The notes under the pieces are model-generated. The model was not told the origin of the DNA and made no database searches. It saw nothing but the letters and a program-made list of their open reading frames with translations. The translations under genes were made by a program, and so were the position numbers. Positions 44,592-56,022 of a DNA stretch of 64,000 nt are shown piece after piece. Position 1 is the first letter of the stretch. Every line of letters begins with the position of its first letter. The stretch is from Nemophila menziesii (taxonomy: Eukaryota > Streptophyta > Magnoliopsida > Boraginales > Hydrophyllaceae): contig JARWIR010000005.1 of NCBI GenBank assembly GCA_029959085.1, positions 34,279,350 to 34,343,349 of the forward strand, given 5' to 3'.

Positions 44592-47258
44592 GACCCCAAA
44601 CTCAAACTTTTGTCGTCCCGGCAAAGTAAAATAAAAACAAAAGGTCTTTTAGGTTAACGCAGAAGGTAGAATCTAGTAAATATTCCCAAAGCACAACTTA
44701 AAACAAATCTCATATAGTATCATCTAAGAATTAATATACACATACACATATCATGCAAAATCAAACACAAAATAATATCAATCCAAAATTAATTTCACAA
44801 TGCTAGAAGGTTACGCTTATTACTTATCTCAAGATGGTGGCTATAGGGTGTTCCTCGATCCTTACTTGGTTTGAACGCTCCACTTAGCATACTCCCAATT
44901 AACTCACTGTGTATCTAGGAATCACCGAGGTTTTTACGGTTTTAATATAGGCTTAGGGACGGTATGATATATATTTTTGGTAAATTTGAAGTGAGCTTTT
45001 GGCTCTCTCCTCACTTACCATCAACAAACTGTCCAAGAGCTTGAGTTTACACTTGAATAATGTTCTCACTCAACCCATTTGACGCGCTAATTTAGCGTCT
45101 TCAGGTTAACCCAATAAGCACTAAAGATGATTCACATAAAAATTTCCTCTTTGCCGGTCCAAATATCTATTCTTTTCATATGAAATTTCTTTTTTTTAAT
45201 TTTTTTTTTCTTTTGTATAGATATGACTCTCTTTTTGATGTTGAGATATCATGCTATTTTTCAGTCAATTTTTTTTCTTTTCATAACTTTTCATATCTCT
45301 TTTTTTTTCATTTACTCATACCCCGGCAAAGGGTTACAATATAATAAACATGTGAATCATCATCAAAATATAAAATAGAGCATAATTGATAAGCTTAAAA
45401 ATCCCAACCCAATGTAAATTCCCATAATAGTGGACCCACCACCCCAAACTCAAACTCAAGACAGGAAGTCTCAGGATCGTGATTTAAGTGCGGGTCATAT
45501 GGTCATGCCTAACAAACTAAAGGGATATTGGCTTATAATGTGGCGACAAAAGAAAGGCTTAAAGGTTAAAAATTTGGCTAAGAAGGATATAATTAATTTA
45601 GGGATAGAAGGCCAAAAAGGAGTCAAAGGGCTAACAAAGAACTGTCTCTATCATCTTCCTATTTACACAGCTTGCCTCTAGTTCATACCTAAGTGGGTTC
45701 TCTACTCATTCAGATATCACGTTCTACAAATCACTCATTATCCTAAAGCACAAGTTTACCTCTTTTGCATTGTTCATTAATTCTTCCTATCAATTACCTC
45801 ATATTTGCATGCAATCTAAGTGCGTTTTACACTAACTCCTAAAGTCAACTATTTTCTATCACAAATTCATAAAAAGAATGCTTGATGGGGGCATTTAAAA
45901 TACTCTACAGTCAACGCAACCCTTAAACTACTTTTATTTAATTTTTAAATTTTTTAAAAAAACAGTATAAACCAAAAAATTGGGATGAGGCAACGAACCC
46001 CACCCCAAACTCAAAAATGAGTCGTGTCCCCACGACTCGAAAAAGACTCAATAAAGCAGATAAACAAATAAAATAAATAAGAAAAGGATAGGTAAGCGTA
46101 TCTGAACCAGCACGAAGCTGGTTTCCATGGTTGCGTGTAAGTTGAGCTCCTTGTGTTGCGTAGGTGGCATGTTTGAACATTGCTCACTCCACGTAATATG
46201 TTTTGCATAAGCTCCAACTCTTTTGTGACTTTTCCTATGGTTGGTAACACCTCTTCATGATTATCCTCCAAAATTTCCATTCTTTCAACTACATCTTTCA
46301 ACACCAAAAAGTAATAAGAGGTTCTCCAACTTCTTCTTCCTCTCAATGGTATTCTTGTCTTCCCAATCTTCGTCATCTCAATGAACCCCAAACTCAAAAC
46401 TTCAAATAATCAAAAACTAGAGAGGAGTTTTGAAATTTGATGTTTTGAGAATTTGTAATGAAGGATTTAGGTGTTATATGAGATGGGTAATGATTATTTA
46501 GTGAACTAGGGAAGGTTTAATGAATATAATTGAAGCTTTGATGAAGAGGCTTAAGGTTGAAGGAGAAGATTTCTTGATATTCTTGAAGGATTGTGGTGTT
46601 GGATGTGTGTTTGGAATGGAATAAGAGGAAGGATTTAATGTTCTTGGGTGTTTTAGTGGTGTGGTGCAGGTATATAAAGGGTTAGGGTCTGGAAAATTCG
46701 TTTTTGAAGAGGCTAGGGTTACTTCTTGATAAGGTAAGAAGTGGAATTGGAATAGAACACTCCAAAACCGCCATCGCGCCGGCATAATGGTGGTGAAGAT
46801 CTTCCTTTTTGCTTCTCTCGGTAGTAAACCCGAATCATTACCCGAGGCCTCGTGTTCTTGGGCGCCGGCATACCGGTGCGCTGCTTTTCGAAAATCTCGT
46901 TCCGTCAAAATATCCGAGGTGTGAAACCGTGCGGCACTTGAACTTTTTTCTCCCTCTAGGAAAACAACACGAGTCATAGACACGAGGGCTCGTGTTTTTC
47001 CTCCACCGGCATACCGGTAATACGACCGGCTAGCCGGCCAGTGCAGCAGATTTTTCCTTTACGTTCCTTAGCACCCCAAACTCAATTTCATGCACCATTA
47101 ACACACTACCTTTCTCATTTCTTTTAAAAGTAGACACCAAGACTCGACAATTACTTAGAATTATACACTAGGAATTGAAAAACATAAAGCAATAAACTAA
47201 TATACAATTGAAATGGCTTTTGTTTAACGTCGTTAAGCTCGACGGGTTACCTCATGAA
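44592..47258 (-). other. Athila long 3' internal region with polypurine tract
   Basis: Immediately beside the LTR, on the minus strand, AAGTTTGAGTTTGGGGTCT (44592-44610) is the polypurine tract that primes plus-strand synthesis. The remaining 2.6 kb has only broken frames. In Athila elements this position often holds an env-like frame or none; I see no signal peptide or membrane segment to support one. Near 46740-47040 a GC-rich patch holds palindromic CCGGCATACCGG and CCGGCTAGCCGG units. At 47214-47253 lies a block shared with the element at 63398. Confidence 0.6.
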
Positions 47259-48011
47259 TCACTTTTTAACATAACCTCCCCAGTAGTGAGTGAGGTTGTC
47301 AACATTTTCTACACGGAATTTGCATCCCTTAGCCTTTATTATCACCAACTGAATAGAGATAAACTTTGTGACCATGAAAGGTCCTTGCCAAGAACTCTCG
47401 GCTTCGCGCGCTTTTGGGGGAGGATCATGCTTCATTATTGCAACCTCTTTGCCCACTCTGAACTTCTTCTTTTTTCTTTCTTTCTTCGGTTCTTTTGGAA
47501 CCTTCATAGCACGCGTCTTTTGTTTCTTCTTAGCATGGTCAAGGTGTGGCTTTTCCTTAGGATATGGAGGATCTTTGTTAGGTGGTTTCTTTCTTAGCTC
47601 TTTTTCCTCCATTCCCAAGGTTTCCTTGTCTAATTGTTCAATCACATAAATACAGAAGCAATCCTCCTTGGAATCCGGAAACTTTATTGGCCTAAACACA
47701 TTGAACTTCACCTCTCCGTCTTGGATACGCATAATCATTTCTCCATTCTCCACATCAATAAGAGTACGCCTCGTGTCTAGGAATGGTCTTCCTAAAATAA
47801 TGGGGACATTCCTATCCGCGTCGTAGTCAAGTATAACAAAATCAACAGGAAAAATTAAATTACCTGCCTTGACGAGGACATCTTCTATTCTTCCCTCCGG
47901 ATGCACGAGGGATCTGTTAGCCATTTGCAAGACCATAGAGGTTGGTCTTGCGTTGCGTATCTTCAACTTTTCAAAAATTGATTTGGGCATAAGATTGATA
48001 CTTGCTCCCAA
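47259..48011 (-). pseudogene. Athila pol reduced to protease plus integrase C-terminus
   Basis: The 250-codon frame begins inside the aspartic protease ([15 protein letters not shown], then [11 protein letters not shown]), directly after the active-site Asp region upstream. It continues through the spacer (KFPDSKEDCFC). Then, without RT, RNase H or the integrase core, it enters the integrase C-terminal segment (SSWQGPFMVTKF, ending FRVENVDNLTHYWGG). The intact element at 57710 has about 3 kb between these points. The deletion left the frame open. The product cannot copy or integrate DNA, so this unit would depend on another Athila. Confidence 0.8.
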
Positions 48012-48019
48012 ATCGCATA

Positions 48020-50110
48020 AAGCTTTCCCTTGCTACTCAGTACCAATAGAAATTGGGATCGTAAAACTTCCAGGATCAAGTAATTTAGGTGGCAACTTAC
48101 TCTGGCATATTGCACTGCATTCTTCTGGCAAGCCTATCATTTCATTCTCAAGATACCGGCGTTTGTTTGGAGAGCAATTTTCAGGAATTTCAAATATTTT
48201 GGTACCCCCTTGATGGCCTCTAAGAAAGGTATCTTAATGTTGAGCTTACTCACCATATTCATGAGTCTTTCATATTCAGCCGTATCTCCTTTCTTCTGAA
48301 CTCTGGAAGGGAATGGTGGAGGAGGGCGGTTCACTTCCACCACAACATCTTTATTCTTTTGCTTTTGTGGAATTTTCTCAACTTCCACCTCCTCTATTTA
48401 CGGTTCACTCTCTTTCTCAACCAGATCTTCCACCGTTTTCTCCTTCACTAATGTTTCTTTCCCTTTCATAACCGGAAAAGGTGGTGGTTGCAATTGCTTA
48501 CCACTTCTGAGTGAGATAGCGTTACAATCTTCGTATCATTTCAGTTCCTCCGTGTTACTGGGGAGTTGTCCTCCGGGTCGCTGATTTATTTGTTTTGCCA
48601 ACTGAGACACTTGTTTTTCAAGAATTTTAAACGCAGGTGCTTGTTCATTTACCTTTATATTGGTCTCTTATTGCGCTTGGTTACTTCTCTTTGTTATGTT
48701 CACGAGTGCCTGCAAGTATTATTGGTTACTTCTCATTTGTTCCTCTACCCTAGTTGAAAACTGATTCATTTGGAGAGCTGATTCATTTCCAGCAACTGCA
48801 CCTTCTTGAGGATGAGCAGGGAGTGCTTTCTGAGCGAGCGTCTCTGTATAAGCATCATGTACAAAATTTTGAGGAGCTTGACCTCCTTTATATTGATTTT
48901 GCGGTCTCGCCTGGTAATTATTCCCTTGGGGTCTTGATTGATATGATTATGGATTAGCAACCCCTTGAGGATTTAAATATTGGAAACATGGATGGGTCCT
49001 GTTACCATAGCCTTGACCATTTGAATAGTTGTTACCTCGATTATTGATGACGCATACTGATCTTGGGTTATGAGGACAATCTTCCCACGTATGATCAATT
49101 GCTTCACACTTAGGACATAATTATGGTTCTTGTACCACCTGAATATTAACTCTCATTTCAGAAACAGATAGTTGTTTAATCTTGTTCTCTAGAGCGGCAA
49201 TTTTCGCATTCAAAGCAATTTTTATGTCTATATTCGAAGTACCTTTTTCTGAAACTCGAATTGAGGATCTTGATGGTTTCCAACTCATCTCGTTCTTCAC
49301 AATTCTATCCATAATAGCCAAAGCTTGATTAAAAGTAACCATCAGAAGACCACCTTGGCGCATAGTATCTACCTTCTCCTTGGAGGCTTCATTTAGACAA
49401 CGATAAAATATTCCAAGCTGCAATTCAATTGAGTACCCATGTAATGGGTATTTTTGTAACAAAGATTGGAAACGAATCCAAGCAACTCCTACAGTTTCTC
49501 CTTGTTCCTGACGGAAACTTACAACATCGAGTTGCCCACTAAGTCTGACACTCTGAGGATAATACCTATCGAAAAATGCAGTTTGAAGTTGATCCCAAGT
49601 CAAAATCTAATCGTGTGGTTGTTCATTATACCATTCACTTGCTCCTCCGGTGAGGAAAAATGGAAACATATGAAAGTACATTTGTTATTGGGTTACTACA
49701 GGGGTGACATATGCAACACATATTTGCATGAACTTATACATAGCTCGAATAGGATCTTCTTTTGATGCACCACTATACTGTCCAATATTGCTAAACTGAT
49801 TAATCATACCCGCGTCTGGTCTGAATCGGATTCCTTGAATTGCAGGAGGACGGAGTCCTAGTGGTGGTAAACGGAAAGGTTTATAGTTATTTGGTTGGAA
49901 GAGTCGCGGCCCATCATCTTGAATTTCCACACCATTATTGTTAAGTGGTTGTTGTCCTACCGGAGGAATTGGTAGTATTGGTGGAACTATCAGAAGACCG
50001 TTTTCATCAAACTCAATTGCGCATTGCTTCTTCTCTTTCCTTTGCTTTAGCTTCTCTCTTTCTTTTGTTTGCTTCGCGAACTAGGATTTCGGGATTCTCA
50101 AGGATCACGA
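48020..50110 (-). pseudogene. Athila gag, zinc knuckle and protease start, broken
   Basis: Gag pieces are at 50110-50000 (LEDLVILENPEI-like), 49930-49685 (FRFRPDAGMINQFSNIGQYSG) and 49603-49121 ([16 protein letters not shown], then FYRCLNEASKEKVD). A CCHC knuckle (CPKCEAIDHTWEDC) is near 49110-49070. A Gln-rich linker and the [17 protein letters not shown] box near 48330 lead to the protease. Stops at about 49682, 49607 and 49125 and a frameshift near 50020 are seen. The equivalent second-unit gag lacks the first two stops. Confidence 0.8.
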
Positions 50111-50229
50111 GATCTTCAAGCATATACCAAAACCTGTAAATCTGAGAAAGAAAGAACAACCCAAAGTGTAAAACCAAAAAAAATAACAATTAAACTACTA
50201 AAAATTAGTACCGGAGTCACACGCTACCG

Positions 50230-50247
50230 TCCCCGGCAGCGGCGCCA
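50230..50247 (-). promoter_or_regulatory. Primer-binding site, tRNA-Asp type (first unit)
   Basis: On the minus strand TGGCGCCGCTGCCGGGGA, identical to the sites at 14892 and 57583 and 6 bases after the LTR end. Confidence 0.88.
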
Positions 50248-50253
50248 AAAACT

Positions 50254-52022
50254 TGGTGGGTCCTGGTGTGTTAGAAAATAATAAAGATAAAATAGAGGAA
50301 CCACTAACTGCAAGTGTACAGTTGTCCCAAGTAATATATGAAAATCAAGTTCGTTCTCAGGGACGGATTAGGTATAACTCTAGTTTTAATCAGATAATAG
50401 TAGTAATTGCTTAACAGAAAAATAAAATAAAAATTTTTGTTTTGTTTTTATAAAATTAAAGATGCAAGAAAACAAATTACGGAAATTAAATAAAACAAGT
50501 AAAAGATATTCAAACTTCAGAAGAGAGAAAGGTACTTGATCCTCGCAAGGGTTTCACCTAACCTATCTAATTAATGCTTCTGTCTAAAGGGCTAAACTGG
50601 TATTATTGTGCTAGTCGGAACTCTAATATTTCCTAACCCCCGTCAGGGTGGACTAAGGAGCTATCCTACAGTATTACAAACCCCTCAAGGGTGATTATAA
50701 GCTACTTTTAGACGAATACTAATTTACCTTATTGGTTGCATGGTTAGTTAAGCCCGTTAGAGTCAATAACGAATACTATGAGTCTATTATCTATGTCTGT
50801 AATTAAACCCCTCGTCTAGGTGATCACTTCCCCACCAAAGTGAATAGCCTAATCACTATGAGCTAAGTTTGATTCATGACTTCAAAATTAGTGATTAAAA
50901 CAAAATAATAGTCAACACAAAATACCTAGTCTAATTTAAACCATTAAATCCCAAATTCAGAAAACATAAATTAAATAGAATTGGGTTCAACCCATATAGA
51001 GATTCTCAAGTAGTAAAGAAATTAGTTCATAACGGAATTAAAAACTGAAATAAAATAAAAGGAATTCATATTCAAGTACATAAAATAAATTAGTAACCTA
51101 AAGGGTTGGATGACTGTTGATGGAAGAACAGGATTCTTCCAGTTCTAGCTTCTCCTTATCTTCTTGCTTTGACTTGAAAACCTTAAGCCTATTGTGTAAT
51201 TCTCTGAAGTGTATGTAAAGAGGAGGCTAAGGGGTGTATTTATAGGTGTTAGAAAGCCGTAATTTGTTTTTTACTTGGAGTGGAAGACAAGTCAAGAACT
51301 CTTTTATTCGCAGCCTTAAAATCTATGAAAGGTAAGATTCTGCTGCTGATTTGTTTTGGTCATATCTCCTTCAATACTAATCCGTTTGACGCGTTCCAAT
51401 AGTCGAAATCACTTGTCTCGAAAATCTATATCCATTGGTCCAGACCATTCTCCCAAATTCCTAGCCAGCCTTAAGTTATGAGCTCGTCCTTGAACGTGGC
51501 TGGAATTTCATATTTATTTGGAAGCTTTATATTTTCCTTCTTTGCATATATCCTTCCTTAATCTTCTTATTTCCATGTATATCTCTTTCCTTTACTTCTT
51601 AGACTTGACTCGGACTCTAATTAATTACCATATATCTTTTAAAGCTTCACAATAAATAAATAATTAAACCGCATATTCTTTAAAAATTAATAAATCAATA
51701 ATTCAAGACTAGAAATAAGAAAGTGTACTCTAAAATTAGAAACTCGAATAAAATACTTCCTAACACACTAAAAATACCCTAAGACTTTAATTCTCACTTC
51801 TCCTCCTTGTAGTGGTTTTTCATGAAATTTAAGAACCTACTAACTTTGCACTAAAAATAACCAAATTAACGCACAAAAGCTCTAAAAACGCTAATAGTCT
51901 AATTCCAAGGGGAGAAAGTGTAATATGACAAAATAAGCATAAAAGTCTACTAAATAAGTCAAATATTCACCTAAAAGGATGTCTCCAAAAGGATAATAAT
52001 TAGAACAAATAGGGAAACATCA
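50254..52022 (-). repeat. Athila 5' LTR (first unit)
   Basis: 1769 bp. The outer end on the minus strand is TGATGTTTCCC (one change from TGATGTCTCCC) and the inner end is CACCA. The TATA box TATAAATA is at 51237-51244. The element inserted in a receptor-kinase gene fragment whose sequence starts at the next base. Confidence 0.88.
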
Positions 52023-52233
52023 GCAACCGACTTTCAAGACTTCCATTAGGCATGAAATCATACATTAAAGCCTTGAAGTAGTTACCTTGAAAATCGATGC
52101 TCGAGCAATTAACTTATAATATTTAGTAGATTTTGATGCATAATTTCTCTTAGCACTCCACATTCATGATAAGATAAGAGACTTGAGTGACAAGTAAAGC
52201 CAGCTGTAATCTAACAAACTTGTAACAATAAGT
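52023..52233 (-). pseudogene. Receptor-like kinase fragment (LRR-RLK XII type), decayed
   Basis: On the minus strand the sequence matches the N-lobe of a plant receptor kinase. [14 protein letters not shown] (helix C, usually LRxIRHRNLxKII) is near 52160-52118. After a frameshift [15 protein letters not shown] and [14 protein letters not shown] follow (52115-52023; the hinge motif is usually [11 protein letters not shown]). Weaker similarity reaches about 52215. The CSSIDFxG insert before the hinge is typical of the FLS2/EFR/Xa21 subfamily. The gene stops at the Athila LTR on one side and the copia LTR on the other. It is a relic of a host gene, with at least one frameshift. Confidence 0.65.
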
Positions 52234-52361
52234 TGTTAGCATCACAATAGAATCTTAGACTTGTATATATACTTGACCAACATGATGAAAACGATTCCAT
52301 CAATAACAATATATCTCTTCTCTCTATTCTCTCTATCACTTCTCTTCTCTATATTTCCACA
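52234..52361 (+). repeat. Candidate short copia 5' LTR
   Basis: It starts TGTTAG and ends TTTCCACA, directly before the primer site. A TATATATAC box is at about 52264-52272. At 128 bp it is very short for a copia LTR. The start is chosen because receptor-kinase-like sequence seems to reach that far. The alternative is a longer LTR whose left part was removed by the Athila at 52022. Confidence 0.5.
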
Positions 52362-52373
52362 TGGTATCAGAGC
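52362..52373 (+). promoter_or_regulatory. Primer-binding site, initiator-Met tRNA type
   Basis: TGGTATCAGAGC, the standard primer-binding core of plant copia elements, directly follows the LTR end CCACA. Confidence 0.92.
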
Positions 52374-52527
52374 TTATATGAAGAAACAAGCTTCTTCATC
52401 GCCATTAATGGCGAAATTCATGAAGCTTTGCTATTCTTCGAACTAAATATCGATCTTTGCTTCCGCATTTCTCAAATCGTTTCTATTCTCTGCTCCTAGC
52501 TTTTCTGTTGTCTTTCTTCATATAAAC

Positions 52528-55500
52528 ATGACCTCTTCTTCAACATCAACACCACACATTTCATCCAGCGCAGAAATACCAGCTGGATTACTCTTACTTC
52601 GTCAAAATTGGTCATCTCTCGTCCAAATTAAGCTTGATTCTACAAACTATGTGTTGTGGAAAGCTCAGCTTGAAGCTGTGTTAGAAGCTCATGGCTACTT
52701 AAATCATGTCGCTAAATCAACTTCTCAACCTTCATCTACTGATTCTTCATACTCGACATGGCTAATTGAAGATCATCAACTGAAGGTCTCACTTCTATCC
52801 TCTATGATACCTTCAGTCTTTTCACAGGTAGTTAGATCTCAGACAGCTCATGATGTTTGGGTAAAACTTGAAGAATTGTTCGTAAATCAGTGTAGAACAC
52901 ATGTTCATCAACTAAAAATGAAGCTATGTAATCTTAAGAAAGGGGAGAAAACAATGACTGAGTATTTAGCTAGTATACAAGATATTTGTGATGGCTTAGA
53001 CACAGCTGCTGCTTCATTACCACTTGAAGATGTGATTATGTATACACTCAAAGGATTACCTGCTGAATACAATCAATTCAAGTCAAGTATAAGAATTACC
53101 AATGCTCAATCCTCAACACTTAGCTTTCACTCACTTGGAAGTTTACTTGTATCTGAAGAACTTCATATGAAAATGTCTGAATCAATTGAAAACTCGCATC
53201 AACACACTGCCTTATTCTCTTCCTCCAATCAAAATTCTGCAACAAATATTGGTAGAGGCCGTGGTCCTTCAAACCGTGGCAGAGGATATGCTAATCGAGG
53301 CAGAGGAAGACAATTTTCAAATCAAAATTCGTCTATACTTGGAGCCCCTTCACCTCAAAATTATGGTATGAACTCTAATGCTCCTACTTGTCAAATTTGC
53401 ACTAGAATTGGACATAGTGCTCTTGATTGTTGGTATAGGGCTGATATGGTGAATTATCCTTCACCAAGAGCTCAAAATCGTGTTGTTTTAGCTGCTCATT
53501 CGAATAATAATAACAATCATCAACAAAATGCTAATTCAGCACCATATAATCAAAACACAAATTATGATCCTGAGACATGGTATTTGGATAGTGGTGCAAA
53601 CAGTCATGTAACCAATGACCATAGTCTTCTTCAACAATATCAGCCTTATAATGGATCAAGTTCTGTCTCAGTAGGCAATGGTCAAGCTCTTGAAATTGCG
53701 AATATTGGCCATAGTAAGCTTCTAACTCCTCACTCAACTTTCTCATTAAAGTCTATACTTCATGTCCTATCTATATCTTCGAATCTACTATCTATCTCAA
53801 AGTTTACAGCTGATAATAATTGTGTGATTACTTTCTCTTCAAGTTCAGTCTCAATTTATGATGCTATCTCACACAAAATGCTCTTTCAGGGCCCCTGTAA
53901 GGATGGGTTATATCCTTTAACATCAGGAGAAATTACATCTCCTATAAAAGCTCATAATTGCATAAATAAGTCCCTGAAGTGTTTGTCCTCAAAAGTGACT
54001 TCATCTTCAGCTGTGTTGTGGCACTTAAGGCTAGGACATCCATCTTCACAAGCTTTAGTTCCATTATCTTGTATTTTAAATACTAGACTAGATCATTTTG
54101 GAATTAAATGTAACTCTTGTGCTATATCCAAAGCACATAAACTGCCATTTACTTTATCTGCATCTAAGTCACTAAAACCTTTTGATATTATCCATACTGA
54201 TGTTTGGGGACCAGCTCATACAGCTTCTTGCTCTTCTTTTACATACTATGTGCTATTTGTAGATGATTATAGCAGGTACAGCTGGGTTTATCCATTGAGA
54301 TATAAGTCAGAAGTGTATGAAGTGTTTAAGTCATTTTCTACACTTATTCAAAACCAATTTCAAACTACTATCAAGTGTTTAAGATCAGACAATGGAGGAG
54401 AGTACACAAGTAATGCATTCAAACTTTATCTCCAATCATTAGGGATAATTCATCAAACTTCTTGCCCTCACACTCCTGAACAAAATGGAGTTTCTGAGCG
54501 CAAACACAGACACTTAATAGAGACTACACTATCTATGCTAACTCATGCTTCTCTACCTATGAAATATTGGTGTGAAGCTCTCTCTACAGCTGTGTATCTG
54601 ATAAATATTCTACCAAGTCCTTCACTAAATAACCTTTGTCCTTATGAAATCTTGTTTCAGATCAAGCCTACTTATAATCATTTGCGGGTTCTTGGGTGTT
54701 TGTGCTATCCATGGATTAAGCCATATAACACACACAAGTTTACTCCTACCTCTGAAAGGTGTGTGTTCTTGGGATATTGCTCTTATTCTAAAGGTTATAA
54801 ATGTCAATCCCTTAGCTCATCAAAACTGTATATCTCTAGGCATGTAAGGTTTGATGAGTCCACATTTCCTTTTGCTTCAAACATAACCATCTCTTCTAAT
54901 ATAGTTCCAAACACATCAAGTTTTGTGGATCTTTTTCCCTCTATAAATCTTTCATCACTTTCACATCCATTTGATCCCTTACCAAATCATAGTTCTCTTT
55001 CACCAACTGATACTTCATCTCAAGAAACTACTCCTTCTATGTCTTCTTCTCAAACATCTTCAAACTTACTAACTCAACCTCCAGCCCCACCTCAGCCTCC
55101 CAAACATCACATGATCACAAGAAGACAGACAGGTTCTCTTAAACCATCTTACAAATGTCAAATGATCACTCAAACTCCCCCTCTTGTTGATCCCGTATCC
55201 TTCAAAGAAGCCTCTCAATCTCAACATTGGTTGGATGCAATGAAGGAAGAATATGATGCTTTGATTAGTCAAAACACTTGGACCCTTGTCCCAGCTCCTA
55301 TTGGTAGAACACCAATCACTTGCAAATGGATATACAAAATTAAAAGAAATGCAAATGGCTCTATTGCTAGATACAAAGCTAGGCTTGTTGCTCGTGGATT
55401 TCTCCAAGAATATGGATTAGACTATACTGAAACCTTTAGTCCCGTGGTTAAACATCAAACCATTCGTGTAATTCTTGCCTTAGCTGTTTCAAACAAGTGG

Positions 55501-56022
55501 GAAATCAGGCAACTTGATGTATCTAATGCGTTTCTACATGGTCAACTTGATGAGGAGGTATATATGACTCAACCTTCGGGGTTTATTAGAGCTGAACAAC
55601 CATCATATGTATGCAAATTAAATAGATCATTATATGGTCTCAAACAAGCACCAAGAGCTTGGTATTCTCTACTTTATTCTTTCCTAATTGATCATGGTTT
55701 TACTTCTAGCTCAGCAGACTCTTCCATGTTTGTTAAGGGCTCTTCTTCTACTCTAACCATCATACTAGTATATGTTGATGATATTTTAGTAACTGGAGCA
55801 AATAGTGACTCTATTATTGTGATCATTCAAGCCTTAAAAAGAAGATTTCAAATGAAGGATTTGGGCATATTGTCTTATTTTCTTGGGCTTGAGATTACTT
55901 CTCATAATGATGGATTGGTTGTTTCTCAGGCTAATTATGCCTCAACAATTCTCAAAAGAGCAGGTTTGAGTGAATGTAAAGCATCCACTACTCCTACACT
56001 AAGCAAATATATGGTCTCTTGA
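52528..56022 (+). CDS. Copia gag-pol polyprotein, truncated after RT
   Basis: An uninterrupted frame of 1164 residues. Gag (UBN2 type) occupies about residues 1-260. It is followed by an RG-rich segment and a CCHC knuckle with C288, C291, H296 and C301. The protease motif DSGA is at 354-357, and the pre-integrase segment is LWHLRLGHPSS. The integrase core has D558, D621 and E657 with the D35E spacing. RT follows, with KARLVARGFLQ, QLDVSNAFLHG and the catalytic YVDD at 1082-1085. The product assembles particles, copies element RNA and inserts the DNA. The frame ends where Athila inserted: its stop codon is the first three bases (TGA) of that LTR. RNase H is missing. Gag and the short LTR suggest the Ale/Retrofit group, which is tentative. 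Confidence 0.95.
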   Translation: MTSSSTSTPHISSSAEIPAGLLLLRQNWSSLVQIKLDSTNYVLWKAQLEAVLEAHGYLNHVAKSTSQPSSTDSSYSTWLIEDHQLKVSLLSSMIPSVFSQVVRSQTAHDVWVKLEELFVNQCRTHVHQLKMKLCNLKKGEKTMTEYLASIQDICDGLDTAAASLPLEDVIMYTLKGLPAEYNQFKSSIRITNAQSSTLSFHSLGSLLVSEELHMKMSESIENSHQHTALFSSSNQNSATNIGRGRGPSNRGRGYANRGRGRQFSNQNSSILGAPSPQNYGMNSNAPTCQICTRIGHSALDCWYRADMVNYPSPRAQNRVVLAAHSNNNNNHQQNANSAPYNQNTNYDPETWYLDSGANSHVTNDHSLLQQYQPYNGSSSVSVGNGQALEIANIGHSKLLTPHSTFSLKSILHVLSISSNLLSISKFTADNNCVITFSSSSVSIYDAISHKMLFQGPCKDGLYPLTSGEITSPIKAHNCINKSLKCLSSKVTSSSAVLWHLRLGHPSSQALVPLSCILNTRLDHFGIKCNSCAISKAHKLPFTLSASKSLKPFDIIHTDVWGPAHTASCSSFTYYVLFVDDYSRYSWVYPLRYKSEVYEVFKSFSTLIQNQFQTTIKCLRSDNGGEYTSNAFKLYLQSLGIIHQTSCPHTPEQNGVSERKHRHLIETTLSMLTHASLPMKYWCEALSTAVYLINILPSPSLNNLCPYEILFQIKPTYNHLRVLGCLCYPWIKPYNTHKFTPTSERCVFLGYCSYSKGYKCQSLSSSKLYISRHVRFDESTFPFASNITISSNIVPNTSSFVDLFPSINLSSLSHPFDPLPNHSSLSPTDTSSQETTPSMSSSQTSSNLLTQPPAPPQPPKHHMITRRQTGSLKPSYKCQMITQTPPLVDPVSFKEASQSQHWLDAMKEEYDALISQNTWTLVPAPIGRTPITCKWIYKIKRNANGSIARYKARLVARGFLQEYGLDYTETFSPVVKHQTIRVILALAVSNKWEIRQLDVSNAFLHGQLDEEVYMTQPSGFIRAEQPSYVCKLNRSLYGLKQAPRAWYSLLYSFLIDHGFTSSSADSSMFVKGSSSTLTIILVYVDDILVTGANSDSIIVIIQALKRRFQMKDLGILSYFLGLEITSHNDGLVVSQANYASTILKRAGLSECKASTTPTLSKYMVS

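Larger units (their letters stand above)
42043..52022 (-). mobile_element. Rearranged Athila-like element: LTR, internal, LTR, partial internal
   Basis: Read on the minus strand the order is 5' LTR (52022-50254), primer site, broken gag, reduced pol, long 3' region with polypurine tract, LTR (44591-42920), and then a second primer site and second gag (42913-42060) that stops at the CACTA junction. The middle LTR therefore serves as the 3' LTR of one unit and the 5' LTR of the next. Such tandem units arise by recombination between LTRs of sister copies or of one element with itself. Flanks are GCAAC on the right and CACTA sequence on the left; no duplication matches. Confidence 0.85.
52234..56019 (+). 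mobile_element. Ty1/copia element, 3' end cut by an Athila insertion
   Basis: A 128-bp candidate LTR, an initiator-Met tRNA primer site and a long gag-pol frame follow in order. The element is cut within the part after RT at 56019, where the Athila LTR begins. RNase H, the 3' noncoding end and 3' LTR should continue past the right end of the window, beyond the Athila element. Confidence 0.9.

Noticed and set aside
46498..46983. 161-codon minus-strand frame as an Athila env-like gene
   Set aside because: There is no signal peptide, transmembrane segment or glycosylation pattern. The composition changes along the frame and part of it covers the GC-rich palindromes.
47208..47649. Plus-strand frames of 129 and 93 codons
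   Set aside because: They are antisense shadows of the Athila protease and integrase C-terminus frame at 47259-48011.
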